Shown here: piece after piece, positions 17,294-25,974 of the stretch
Position numbering within the stretch: position 1 is the first letter of the stretch
Layout: the number at the start of each line of letters is the position of its first letter
DNA from: Flavihumibacter sp. UBA7668
GTDB lineage: Bacteria; Bacteroidota; Bacteroidia; Chitinophagales; Chitinophagaceae
Length of the DNA: 64,000 nt
Reading direction: 5' to 3'
Assembly: GCF_002483205.1 (NCBI RefSeq)
Contig: NZ_DLHM01000007.1
Span: forward strand, 988,091 to 1,052,090
Program-made: the position numbers and the translations under genes
Notes under the pieces: model-generated
The model's database searches: none
Told to the model about the DNA's origin: nothing
What the model saw: only the letters and a program-made list of their open reading frames with translations

Positions 17294-18544
17294 TTACTCA
17301 ATCTTCCGCATTTCTTTCCACCGCTGATCCTGGAAGACGGAAGAAGGATCGAAATTCGGACTGTTGGAAAGCAGAAAGGAGGAACCGTCACTGCGGCTCC
17401 AGGCATGGTTATAACCCGAACTTAATTCGACAGTTCCATTTTCATCCCGGTAATGTTCCACTTCGCGGATGGTTTTAATGAAATTGGTATGCATACGGTC
17501 CTGGGAGCTTTGTTTTGCTTCCCAACTACGCAGCTGATTATCCATATCAGCCAGACGACGATTTCCGGCTGCAATGGTTTGTTCCCCTATTTGCCGGGTG
17601 CGTTCATCCATCAGGCGGATTTTTCCAAGATGCTCACTTTGCTTTTGTTCCCTCACGGCTCTCCAGTAATTATTCGTAGCGTCTTTCCAGTCTGGGTTTG
17701 TTCGGATACTGCCTATGATCATGCTGGCTATTTGTTCGGCTTCTTCGGTCTTATTTTCAGGATAGGTAAAGAGCATGCGACTGGCTGAACTGGTATAGCT
17801 GATGCCCATGCTTCCATTGTAAACATTTGGAATATACACTTCAGCGTTTGTTACCCCACAGATAAGGATGGCAGCTTTGCCATTTCCAATGTTGGCTTTT
17901 GCTGTTAAGGCAGTATGCCGGTAGTTTACCTGCGCTGCTCCATAGCGCATCAATTCAGCTCTTGCTTTGTCATCCGTTTCGCTATGTGCTTTAACGACAT
18001 CCGGATTGTTTTTGGCTTCAATCAGGGTTGCATTGCCGAGTTCCGGAAGCCATACCTGGTCTAGATACTGACGGGCATCAATTGGTTGTCCTTTGCCACA
18101 GTATTGGGAGCTTTGTTGTAATTGATTTACCTGTGGGTCTGTACTATAGCTCCAGATAATATTGGGAAGGATCTGAAAATTGAATTCACCATCCCGCGAC
18201 TGTGCAGAGAAATTCATATTGGTTCCTGCGCATGTTTGTCCGGGTGCAGTCCAGATTACTCCTCCCTCAGATTGCCAGTCTTTCGGAAGCAGAATACTGT
18301 AGGCTTCTGCCGGTTGGGAGAATGCCTGGAGGTCCATGATTTTGACACGGTTGAACAGAAAGTAATCCTTTCCTTCAGCAAATTGGGGAGCGTTTTGCTG
18401 GATTTCGGAACTCTGAGATTGCGGTGGGTTCGAGTTTTCCATGGAAGTTTCAAGTTGATCGGTTTCCGGATTGATATCATTATTGCAGGCGTACATGCAT
18501 GCCATCAGCACAAATACCGGAATAAAGCGCAGGTTAAAAGACAT
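17294..18544 (-). CDS. Uncharacterised lipoprotein
   Basis: A 416-residue protein I do not recognise. It starts with a lipoprotein signal peptide (FVLMACMYACNND; Cys16 in L-M-A-C is the likely lipidated residue, and the following Asp/Asn-rich stretch is acidic). An acidic, Pro/Ser/Gln-rich linker follows, then a domain with YSILLPKDW and GGVIWTAPGQTC, a central part with AAILICGVTNAEVY, and a C-terminal Gln/Arg-rich helix (RLADMDNQLRSWEAKQSSQD) before a final segment with NGTVELSSGYNHAWS. The latter resembles the end of bacterial proteins that analyse user-like regular blocks, but no family name can be given. Flanked by decayed sequence on both sides. Confidence 0.8.
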   Translation of the reverse strand: MSFNLRFIPVFVLMACMYACNNDINPETDQLETSMENSNPPQSQSSEIQQNAPQFAEGKDYFLFNRVKIMDLQAFSQPAEAYSILLPKDWQSEGGVIWTAPGQTCAGTNMNFSAQSRDGEFNFQILPNIIWSYSTDPQVNQLQQSSQYCGKGQPIDARQYLDQVWLPELGNATLIEAKNNPDVVKAHSETDDKARAELMRYGAAQVNYRHTALTAKANIGNGKAAILICGVTNAEVYIPNVYNGSMGISYTSSASRMLFTYPENKTEEAEQIASMIIGSIRTNPDWKDATNNYWRAVREQKQSEHLGKIRLMDERTRQIGEQTIAAGNRRLADMDNQLRSWEAKQSSQDRMHTNFIKTIREVEHYRDENGTVELSSGYNHAWSRSDGSSFLLSNSPNFDPSSVFQDQRWKEMRKIE

Positions 18545-18559
18545 GGTTTATCAGGTTAT

Positions 18560-18797
18560 ACTATACTATAACCGCAGGTAGAAATTGGTAAACAAAAAAA
18601 GGTTCTATATGCGTCAGAAATGCAAATTTCTTTTCCAGGCAATTACCTGCACACCATCAGAATAATGAAGATGGTCGGCACTCCGCATGGTGCACATCAA
18701 AACGGAAGACGGTTCCATTTTCGGTGAGGAATAAACAATAGCGTTCCGTCAGCCAGCGGTCCTGCTAAAGCAATAATGGATATTCGTTTCATACGCA
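18560..18797 (-). other. Gene-free stretch with possible multi-frameshifted coding relic
   Basis: No intact gene lies between the lipoprotein and LacI genes. Read leftward, three different frames give short protein-like strings in succession (NAYETNIHYCFSRTAG, then LTERYCLFLTENGTVFRFDV, then SADHLHYSDGVQVIAWKRN). This pattern would fit an old gene with two frameshifts, but the parent is not recognised and chance is not excluded. Confidence 0.25.
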
Positions 18798-19811
18798 TTA
18801 GGATGATTGTCGCACAATCAGTGATCCTTTACTGATGGTGAGCTGAGAGTACATTGATGGTTTCCCTTTGGTTAATAATTCCAGCATAAACTTACCTGCA
18901 ATCTGGCCAATTTCAAATGGCTTTTGTTCATAGGTAGTTAATCCCGGATCAATGATGGAGGCCCAGGAATCGTTTCCAAATCCGGTTACTGCAATTTGTT
19001 CAGGGATTTTAATGCCTTTTCTTTTCAGGATCTCAATAATTTTAATTGCGCCGCCATCGTATACTGTACAAATGCCGTCGGGCGGTTCGGGTAAATTCAG
19101 CCAATATTCCATTGCTTCTTCCACATTTTCGGTAAGAAATTTTGAATGCTTTACAAGTTTTGGATTAAATGGAATATTATGCTGCTGAAGGGCAGTTTTA
19201 TATCCGTTTAATCTCAATCGGCTTGCCAATAAATGTTTAGGTCCGGCAAATAGTGCAATTCTTTTTTTCCCTCTTTCAATCAGGTGTTGTGTTGTTGTAA
19301 ACAATCCGTTGAAATCATCTTCCACTACTTTTGGTATAGGCAGTTCCTGGCAGATTCTGGCGAAAGAAACCAATGGCACACCCTTACTGTGGAGCTGTTT
19401 GATTTGTTCAAAATCACGGGTATCACGGGTATGACAAATTAAAAATCCATCCACCCGACTTAACATCAGCGCTTTTATATTTTCCTTTTCTATTTCTGGA
19501 GATTCATCTGATTGCGCGATGATGATCCGATAATTCATACGTGCTGCTGCATGCTGAATGCCACTGACTATAGAAGCAAAAAAGGGTTTTTCAATATCAG
19601 GTATGATCACCCCCAGCATTCTTGTTTCGTTTTTGATCAATCCCAATGCCAGCATATTGGGTTGGTAGTCCATTTCATTTGCCACCCGTATAACCGCTTC
19701 TCTTGTCTCCGGTTTGATATTCGCATTATTGGTTAATGCCCTGGAAACGGTTGATTTCGAAATCCCCATTTTGCGGGCAATATCAATGATGGTTACCTGA
19801 TGTTTCTGCAT
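18798..19811 (-). CDS. LacI-family transcriptional regulator
   Basis: A 337-residue sugar-responsive repressor. The N-terminal helix-turn-helix is textbook (VTIIDIARKMGISKSTVSRA, then LTNNANIKPETR and the hinge region MDYQPNMLALGL), followed by the periplasmic-binding-protein-like sensor (LGVIIPDIEKPFFASIVSGI; VDGFLICHTRD; ITKVTGFG-like VTGFGNDSW; LTTYEQKPFEIG). It is transcribed away from the large uptake operon beginning at 20079, with a 267-bp shared control region that carries a LacI-type operator. It most likely represses that operon until an arabinan- or uronate-derived inducer binds. Confidence 0.95.
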   Translation of the reverse strand: MQKHQVTIIDIARKMGISKSTVSRALTNNANIKPETREAVIRVANEMDYQPNMLALGLIKNETRMLGVIIPDIEKPFFASIVSGIQHAAARMNYRIIIAQSDESPEIEKENIKALMLSRVDGFLICHTRDTRDFEQIKQLHSKGVPLVSFARICQELPIPKVVEDDFNGLFTTTQHLIERGKKRIALFAGPKHLLASRLRLNGYKTALQQHNIPFNPKLVKHSKFLTENVEEAMEYWLNLPEPPDGICTVYDGGAIKIIEILKRKGIKIPEQIAVTGFGNDSWASIIDPGLTTYEQKPFEIGQIAGKFMLELLTKGKPSMYSQLTISKGSLIVRQSS

Positions 19812-20078
19812 GATTAAAGATATTTTAGAGAGCTGAATAAAGATAGTTTAAAATGGGAACGGTTGCGGGAATGTTCCCAATCCAATTTCCCAAAATTCAT
19901 ACCTAACTCTTTGTTTTATATGAGCTAAACGGATAGTTTAGTCAAAGAATTGATTTCAATACCCGGATTTTTAATTCCTAATTGAAAGTCGGGTTTCACC
20001 TCAAAAACGATTGTTAAGGCTTCCTTTTCCGCAAGCATTTTGCGTATTCCAGAAACTTGTCAATACAACTAAAATTTT
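19812..20078. promoter_or_regulatory. Divergent control region with LacI-type operator
   Basis: The sequence TGGGAACGGTTGCG at 19854-19867 matches 8 of 10 fixed positions of the general LacI-family operator TGNAANCGNTTNCA, centred on the CG pair. It also opens a wider inverted repeat, GGGAAC at 19855-19860 with GTTCCC at 19873-19878. The 9-bp word GATAGTTTA occurs at about 19842 and again at about 19931. No gene fits in this gap. Binding by the adjacent LacI protein is inferred. Confidence 0.55.
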
Positions 20079-21575
20079 ATGAGATTTATTGAAGAAGAGA
20101 AAAAGCAATTACCTGTTTATAACACACCAGAAGTGTTGGTGGTAGGGGCAGGCCCGGCCGGACTCGGAGCAGCTATCGCAGCTGCACGGAACGGAGCACG
20201 GGTATTATTATTGGAACGATATGGGTTCCTGGGCGGCAATCTGACTATTGCCATGGTAAATCCTATGTTCACTTTTCATGATATAATGGGTAAACAGGTA
20301 ATCAGAGGCATAGCCGGTGAACTGGTTGACCGGCTGGTTCAGTTGAAATCTTCTCAGGGCCATGTAACCGATCTGACCTTTGATAATGCCTCTATGACCC
20401 CTTTTGACCCTGAAGGAATGAAATACCTGCTTTTTGAAATGGTGAAAGAAGCAGGGGTTGAATTATTATTGCATACCTGGGCGGTAGGTGTTACCAAAGA
20501 AGGTGAAAAAGTTACCGGTGTTATCATAGAAAATAAATCAGGACGCCAGATTATTTGTCCGCAATATATTATTGATTGCTCGGCAGATGCAGACATTGTA
20601 GCTATGGCAAAATCTCCTTTTGTGAAAGGAAGAAAAGAGGACGGAGCCATGCAACCCGTTACCCTGTTTTTCCGGATTGGTGGCATTAATGTCGCAGACC
20701 TCCGGAAATGGATGAAAAACAATCGTGAACTGCTGAAGGATTCACCAACTGATGAAGAAATTGATTCCAGTGAAGCACTGGCATTCCTTGGATTAAAGGA
20801 GTTGGTAAAAATGGGAATGGAAAATGGTGAATTCCCCAAAGATGCAGCGCCAAGAATTTTATTTTATCAACTTCCTATGGAGGGACAGATTGCGGTGAAT
20901 GCAACCCGCCTGCAGGGGATTGATGGTACGAATGCCGCCGATCTTACGAGAGCCGAAATTGAAACCCGTGTGCAGGCCTGGGAAATCCACAAATTCTTAC
21001 AGAAATATGTAGGTGGATTTGAACATTCATTTATTGTGGATACAGGAGTGCAGGTTGGTGTAAGAGAAACCCGTCATATTATTGGTGATTATGAACTTAC
21101 TGAAGAAGATGTATTATCAAACCGTGCTTTTGAAGACGGTATTGCCTGTGGCACATTTGCAATTGATATTCATCCACCTGAAGGGGAAAATCAGGTTTTT
21201 ACAGGTTCAGGAAAAGCTGTGTATGAAATTCCATACCGCAGTCTTCTCCCAAAGGGACTTAATAATGTACTCGTAGCCGGGAGAGCGATTTCCGCTACCC
21301 ATAATGCATTCGGTTCAGCAAGGGTAATGGCTACCTGTATGGGAATCGGACAAGGTGCTGGTGTTGCCATAGCTTCCATTGTTAAAGATCAACGCAGTAC
21401 CCGCGAAGTAAATACTGCCTTCGTAAGAAAACAACTGATCGACCAGGGACAATACCTATTGGGCATGCCTGACGATGCAATGAAAGCGGATGATAAGCTG
21501 ATTCTTCATAAGGTGGATGGATCAGGTGCTACGGCTAGTCATTTCAATCCATTTAAAGATATTGGGCATGGATAA
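20079..21575 (+). CDS. FAD-dependent oxidoreductase (FAD_oxidored family)
   Basis: A 498-residue flavoprotein. The dinucleotide-binding motif VLVVGAGPAGLGAAIAAARNGARVLLLER stands near the N-terminus, followed by GFLGGNLT, the FAD_oxidored family signature. YIIDCSADADIVAMA and the C-terminal GRAISATHNAFGSARVMATCMGIGQGAG are also typical. Family members are often found in carbohydrate loci of Bacteroidota with unknown substrate, perhaps a sugar or sugar acid. No signal peptide is seen, so it should be cytoplasmic. It is the first gene of a run to 30837; the transporter gene starts inside its last eight bases. Confidence 0.88.
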   Translation: MRFIEEEKKQLPVYNTPEVLVVGAGPAGLGAAIAAARNGARVLLLERYGFLGGNLTIAMVNPMFTFHDIMGKQVIRGIAGELVDRLVQLKSSQGHVTDLTFDNASMTPFDPEGMKYLLFEMVKEAGVELLLHTWAVGVTKEGEKVTGVIIENKSGRQIICPQYIIDCSADADIVAMAKSPFVKGRKEDGAMQPVTLFFRIGGINVADLRKWMKNNRELLKDSPTDEEIDSSEALAFLGLKELVKMGMENGEFPKDAAPRILFYQLPMEGQIAVNATRLQGIDGTNAADLTRAEIETRVQAWEIHKFLQKYVGGFEHSFIVDTGVQVGVRETRHIIGDYELTEEDVLSNRAFEDGIACGTFAIDIHPPEGENQVFTGSGKAVYEIPYRSLLPKGLNNVLVAGRAISATHNAFGSARVMATCMGIGQGAGVAIASIVKDQRSTREVNTAFVRKQLIDQGQYLLGMPDDAMKADDKLILHKVDGSGATASHFNPFKDIGHG

Positions 21576-22833
21576 ACGAAACGGATCTGTAAGATGGGGT
21601 ATTGCTACCATGTTGTTTTTTGTATCAGCGTTAAACTACCTGGACAGGCAGGTGTTGTCAGTTCTTGCTCCCACCATACAAAAGGAACTGGGCCTTTCTG
21701 ATATGGATTATTCCTATATCACTTCGGCATTCCTGCTGAGTTATACGATTATGTATGCTATCAGTGGAACAATTATCGATCGACTGGGAACCAGAAAAGG
21801 ATTTTTTTGGTTCGTAGGTGGTTGGTCGATTGCCAATGTTTTACACGGATTTGCTAAAACAGTTATGCAATTTTCCATCTTCCGTTTCTTTCTCGGTGCA
21901 GCAGAATCAGCCAATTTCCCTGCTGGTGTAAAAGCGGCTTCAGAATGGTTTCCTGTAAAAGAACGAGCGCTGGCAATTGGTTTGTTGAATGCAGGATCCT
22001 CCGCCGGAGCAGCGCTTGCGGTTCCGATGGTAAGTTTTATTGCCATCACTTTTAACTGGCAAATGGCCTTTGTGATTACTGGATTATTGGGTGCGGTATG
22101 GATGTTTTTCTGGTGGCGGCATTATTACATTCCTTCTCAGCATCCACGCATTTCAGTTGAAGAACTGGCATTGATTGAAGAAGATAAAGAACCGGAAAGC
22201 GGAACTACCGGCAATGGTCACTTGTTTTGGCAATTGCTGAGAAAACGCCAGGCATGGGGCTGTTATGTTGCCAGGATTCTGATCGATCCCTGTACCTATT
22301 TTCTGATTTTCTGGATCCCCAAATATTTGCAGGAACAACAGGGGCTGAGTTTGAGTGAATTGGGATACTTCGCATGGATTCCCTATGTGGCACTAGCCCT
22401 TGGAACGGTGGCCGGAGGTATTATTCCTAGAGCACTAATCAACAAAGGATGGACACTTGACCGATCTCGCAAAACGACTATGCTGCTCGCCTCTTTACTG
22501 GTTCCGCTATTTTGTTTTCTTCTGTTCAACACCACGCATGTTGCCATCGCCATATTGGCTATTGCAGGGGTAATGTTTGGACATGGCCTTTGGGGAAACA
22601 TTACCATACCGGCTGAAGTATTTCCCAAAAGAGTGCACGCTACGCTTACCGGAATCGGAGGAACACTGGGAGGTATAACAGCTATTGGCGTGCAGTTCAT
22701 GGTTGGCTGGACGGTCCAAAACCTGTCCTACAAACCGATTTTTATTGCAGTGGGAATTATTTATCTCCTCACATTCCTGCTTGTGCAACTACTAATCGGA
22801 AAACTCGGTGTTATCATTTCTCTGAATAAATAA
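21568..22833 (+). CDS. MFS transporter, anion:cation symporter type (hexuronate-transporter-like)
   Basis: Inner-membrane importer of 421 residues with about 12 spans. The ACS-family motif NYLDRQVLSVLAPTIQKELG in the first helix, DRLGTRKGFFWFVGGWSIAN, and FRFFLGAAESANFPAGVKAA followed by WFPVKERALAIG match ExuT/GudP-like hexuronate transporters. ATG 21568 overlaps the previous gene by 8 bp, which implies translational coupling; upstream in-frame triplets would place the start inside the oxidoreductase. Uptake of galacturonate or a related acid is the likely role and would match the tagaturonate reductase gene at 45305. Confidence 0.9.
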   Translation: MDKRNGSVRWGIATMLFFVSALNYLDRQVLSVLAPTIQKELGLSDMDYSYITSAFLLSYTIMYAISGTIIDRLGTRKGFFWFVGGWSIANVLHGFAKTVMQFSIFRFFLGAAESANFPAGVKAASEWFPVKERALAIGLLNAGSSAGAALAVPMVSFIAITFNWQMAFVITGLLGAVWMFFWWRHYYIPSQHPRISVEELALIEEDKEPESGTTGNGHLFWQLLRKRQAWGCYVARILIDPCTYFLIFWIPKYLQEQQGLSLSELGYFAWIPYVALALGTVAGGIIPRALINKGWTLDRSRKTTMLLASLLVPLFCFLLFNTTHVAIAILAIAGVMFGHGLWGNITIPAEVFPKRVHATLTGIGGTLGGITAIGVQFMVGWTVQNLSYKPIFIAVGIIYLLTFLLVQLLIGKLGVIISLNK

Positions 22834-22889
22834 ACCCCATCTCGTATAAGATCAAACCGAACGATTGTTCAAAACTAAAACTTGGCCAT

Positions 22890-25800
22890 ATGATAAAAAT
22901 TTCTATGCTTCGAAAACCTGACCGGCTGATAGTCGGGATTGTATTGTCGCTGTTGTTCGCAACACCCTCTTTTGCCTGGCAAACCTCCCCGGTTACCGGC
23001 AAGGTGAAAGGCAGCGATGGCACCCCGCTTGCAGGTGTATCAGTTGTTGTTAAAGGCAGTAGTCAGCTCGGTACCACTACCGATGACAATGGTAAGTTTA
23101 CTCTAAATGTTTCAAAAGATGGCGTACTGCTTTTCTCCATGACTGGATATGAAATGCAGGAAATTGCAATAGGCAACCAGTCATCCATCGATGTAATTCT
23201 TGAGTCAACTTCAACTGATTTGGACGATGTGGTGGTGATTGGTTATTCCACTACTAAAAAAGTTAACCTGACCGGTGCCGTTAGCTCCATTTCAGGAAAG
23301 GAAATGGCTAAACGGCAGGTGGGACAAACTTCCATGGCACTTCAGGGAGCGGCTCCCGGTGTTACCATTACGCAAAGCAATGGCCAACCGGGTACTGATG
23401 GGGGAAGCATCCGCATTCGGGGCATTGGTACCTTAAACAATTCTGAACCATTGGTGCTGGTAGATGGTGTGGTAATGTCGATCGATCATATTGATGCATC
23501 AACCATCGAATCTATCTCGGTTTTAAAAGACGCAGCCTCAGCTTCCATTTATGGATCGCGTGCTGCAAACGGTGTAATCCTGATTACTACCAAACGTGGT
23601 TCAAAAGGAAAGTTTCTTGTTTCTTATGATGCCTATGTAGGTAAACAGCGTACTACTGATATGCCGAATATGGTAAACGGATTGGATCATATGCAAATGA
23701 TCAATGAGGCCCATACCAATGTGGGCCGTACTCCACTTTTTTCCGATGCGTATATCAATGATTATATTGCCAATAAATCAACCAATCCTGATCTTTATCC
23801 CGATACCGATTGGCGGAAAGAAGTATTGAACGGTTCAGGCATTCAAACCAACCATGCTGTAAGTGTATCTGGTGGTACGGATAAAATTCAATTCTTTGGC
23901 ACAGCAGGTATGTTACATCAGGAAGGACTGATCAAAGATGTAGACTTCAAACGATTCTTTGTTCGGCTGAATTCAAATATTCAGATTACCAGCAAACTGC
24001 GTGGCAGCTTCGACGTGTATATAAGAGATCAGACAAGAAATGCTGCTCCACAATTTCCTGGTGCAACCGGTGCTGCATTGTCTGCGAGTGGTACAGCTTT
24101 AATATGGGGACTTATCAACAAGCTGCCTGCTACACAGGCTGCCAGGTATACCAATGGTTTGTATGGTGAAGGACAAAACGGTGTTAATCCTGTTGCCATA
24201 ATGAGAGACGGAGGTTTCTGGAGAAATAAGAGCATGCCGTTGGCGGGTAATTTTGCGCTGGAATATAAACCTGTCAGTTATCTTACCGCGAAAGTGGCCT
24301 ATGCCCCCACCTATACACCCAGCCGCACCCGTTCTTTTGTAAACACAGTAAGAACCTATGATCCCGACGGAGTCTTACGCTTTACCTTGCCGGCACTTAA
24401 TACTTTTGATGAAAGCATGAGTGAAGACCGGTTCGATCAGGTAGATGCTAACCTAACATTCAATAAATCGTATGGCAACCATACCATCACCGCACTGGGC
24501 GGATATCAATATACCAATGCACAGTTTTCCAGTTTCGGTGCCTTCCGTGATAACTTCCTTTTTCCAGATTATACCGTGTTGAATGCAGGTTCCTCCGGTA
24601 ATATGCGCAACAGTGGGTCAGCTACTGACTGGTCGCTAATTTCCTATTTTGGTCGCTTGAATTATTCCTATAATGATAAATACCTGTTGGAGGCCAATAT
24701 CCGTAGAGATGGATCATCCCGTTTTGCAAAAGGCAATAAATGGGGGTCATTTCCCTCTTTCTCAGCAGGATGGCGGATTTCGCAGGAAAGTTTCATGGAG
24801 AATATCAGCTGGATCAATGAGCTGAAACTGAGAGCTTCCTGGGGTAAATTGGGTAATCAGCAAATCGGCGACAACTATCCCTTTGCGCCAATCGTTTCGC
24901 TCGAACCACGCTATATTTCCAATGATCAGATCCAGAATGGCGCTGCTATCCTAAGTCTGGCAAATACAAATATTTCCTGGGAAACGACCGCCATGAGCAA
25001 TTTTGGCCTCGATGCGAGGATCTTTAAAAAACTATCCGTTTCATTCGATTATTATCAGAAAAGAACCACCGGCATCCTTCTGCAACTAAGCATACCTCGC
25101 ACCATGGGAGTTGAAGCGCCCTATCAAAATGCAGGCGTTGTGGATAATAAAGGGTGGGATTTGCAAATCGATTACACAAACCGCGACAATGCCATTTCTT
25201 ATGGAGCAACCTTCGTATTGTCTGATGTCAAAAATAAAGTGGTTGACTTGAGAGGCATTCAACAAACCGGAACCATCGTTAACCGGGAAGGCTTTCCGAT
25301 GAATTCACTTTTCCTGTTGCGTTCGCAGGGTTTATTGTCGGAAGGTGATTTCGATGGAAGTGGAGCCTATCTGCACACTCCGCAAACCTATGGTGTAGTG
25401 AAACCAGGTGATATCCGGTATGAAGACATTGATAAAAGTGGTGCAGTGAATAACAACGATCGTACCATTATGGGAAGCACCATTCCTCGGTATACTTATA
25501 GTATGCGGTTGTTTGCTGAATACAAAGGCATCGACTTTTCTGCCTTCATTCAGGGCGTAGGCAAAGTGGATGGTTATCTGGCCGGTTCTGCCATTACACC
25601 TTTTGCGGCAGGCGGTACAGCTTATGAGTTTCAGAAAAACCGCTGGACCCTGGAAAACCAAAATTCCAACTCGGTATTTCCCCGCTTTGCTTTTGGTGAA
25701 GTTAACAATACACAAAATTCCAGTTACTGGATGAAAAGCGCTGCCTATCTCCGAATGAAGAATGTTCAAATCGGCTATAGTTTACCGGGAGCATGGGTTA

Positions 25801-25964
25801 GTTGGGCTAAAATTCAATCGTTGAGAATCTATGCATCAGGTGAAAACCTGTTCACGATTGATGACTTCTGGCCTGGATGGGATCCGGAAATTCCGGCAGG
25901 AAGCGCCGGTGCCTATTATCCTCAGATGAAAATGTTTACGCTGGGATTGAATGTTAAATTTTAA
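22890..25964 (+). CDS. SusC/RagA-family TonB-dependent outer-membrane transporter
   Basis: Complete SusC protein of 1024 residues. It has a signal peptide ending in SFA-W, a carboxypeptidase-regulatory-like domain (VTGKVKGSDGTPLAGVSVVV), the TonB-box region with DDVVVIGYSTTKK, plug motifs LVLVDGVVMS and SISVLKDAASASIYGSRAAN, then the barrel ending FTLGLNVKF. There is no STN domain, so it does not signal to a sigma factor; control is probably by the LacI protein. Start is ATG 22890 or ATG 22905. It is 57 bp downstream of the MFS gene and 10 bp before SusD. Context with two GH51 enzymes predicts arabinan or arabinoxylan oligosaccharides as substrate. Confidence 0.97.
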   Translation: MIKISMLRKPDRLIVGIVLSLLFATPSFAWQTSPVTGKVKGSDGTPLAGVSVVVKGSSQLGTTTDDNGKFTLNVSKDGVLLFSMTGYEMQEIAIGNQSSIDVILESTSTDLDDVVVIGYSTTKKVNLTGAVSSISGKEMAKRQVGQTSMALQGAAPGVTITQSNGQPGTDGGSIRIRGIGTLNNSEPLVLVDGVVMSIDHIDASTIESISVLKDAASASIYGSRAANGVILITTKRGSKGKFLVSYDAYVGKQRTTDMPNMVNGLDHMQMINEAHTNVGRTPLFSDAYINDYIANKSTNPDLYPDTDWRKEVLNGSGIQTNHAVSVSGGTDKIQFFGTAGMLHQEGLIKDVDFKRFFVRLNSNIQITSKLRGSFDVYIRDQTRNAAPQFPGATGAALSASGTALIWGLINKLPATQAARYTNGLYGEGQNGVNPVAIMRDGGFWRNKSMPLAGNFALEYKPVSYLTAKVAYAPTYTPSRTRSFVNTVRTYDPDGVLRFTLPALNTFDESMSEDRFDQVDANLTFNKSYGNHTITALGGYQYTNAQFSSFGAFRDNFLFPDYTVLNAGSSGNMRNSGSATDWSLISYFGRLNYSYNDKYLLEANIRRDGSSRFAKGNKWGSFPSFSAGWRISQESFMENISWINELKLRASWGKLGNQQIGDNYPFAPIVSLEPRYISNDQIQNGAAILSLANTNISWETTAMSNFGLDARIFKKLSVSFDYYQKRTTGILLQLSIPRTMGVEAPYQNAGVVDNKGWDLQIDYTNRDNAISYGATFVLSDVKNKVVDLRGIQQTGTIVNREGFPMNSLFLLRSQGLLSEGDFDGSGAYLHTPQTYGVVKPGDIRYEDIDKSGAVNNNDRTIMGSTIPRYTYSMRLFAEYKGIDFSAFIQGVGKVDGYLAGSAITPFAAGGTAYEFQKNRWTLENQNSNSVFPRFAFGEVNNTQNSSYWMKSAAYLRMKNVQIGYSLPGAWVSWAKIQSLRIYASGENLFTIDDFWPGWDPEIPAGSAGAYYPQMKMFTLGLNVKF

Positions 25965-25974
25965 ACGAACAGCC

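Noticed and set aside
20354..20839. Leftward 161-codon frame in the FAD oxidoreductase gene
   Set aside because: Antisense shadow of a conserved coding region; no signal or domain.
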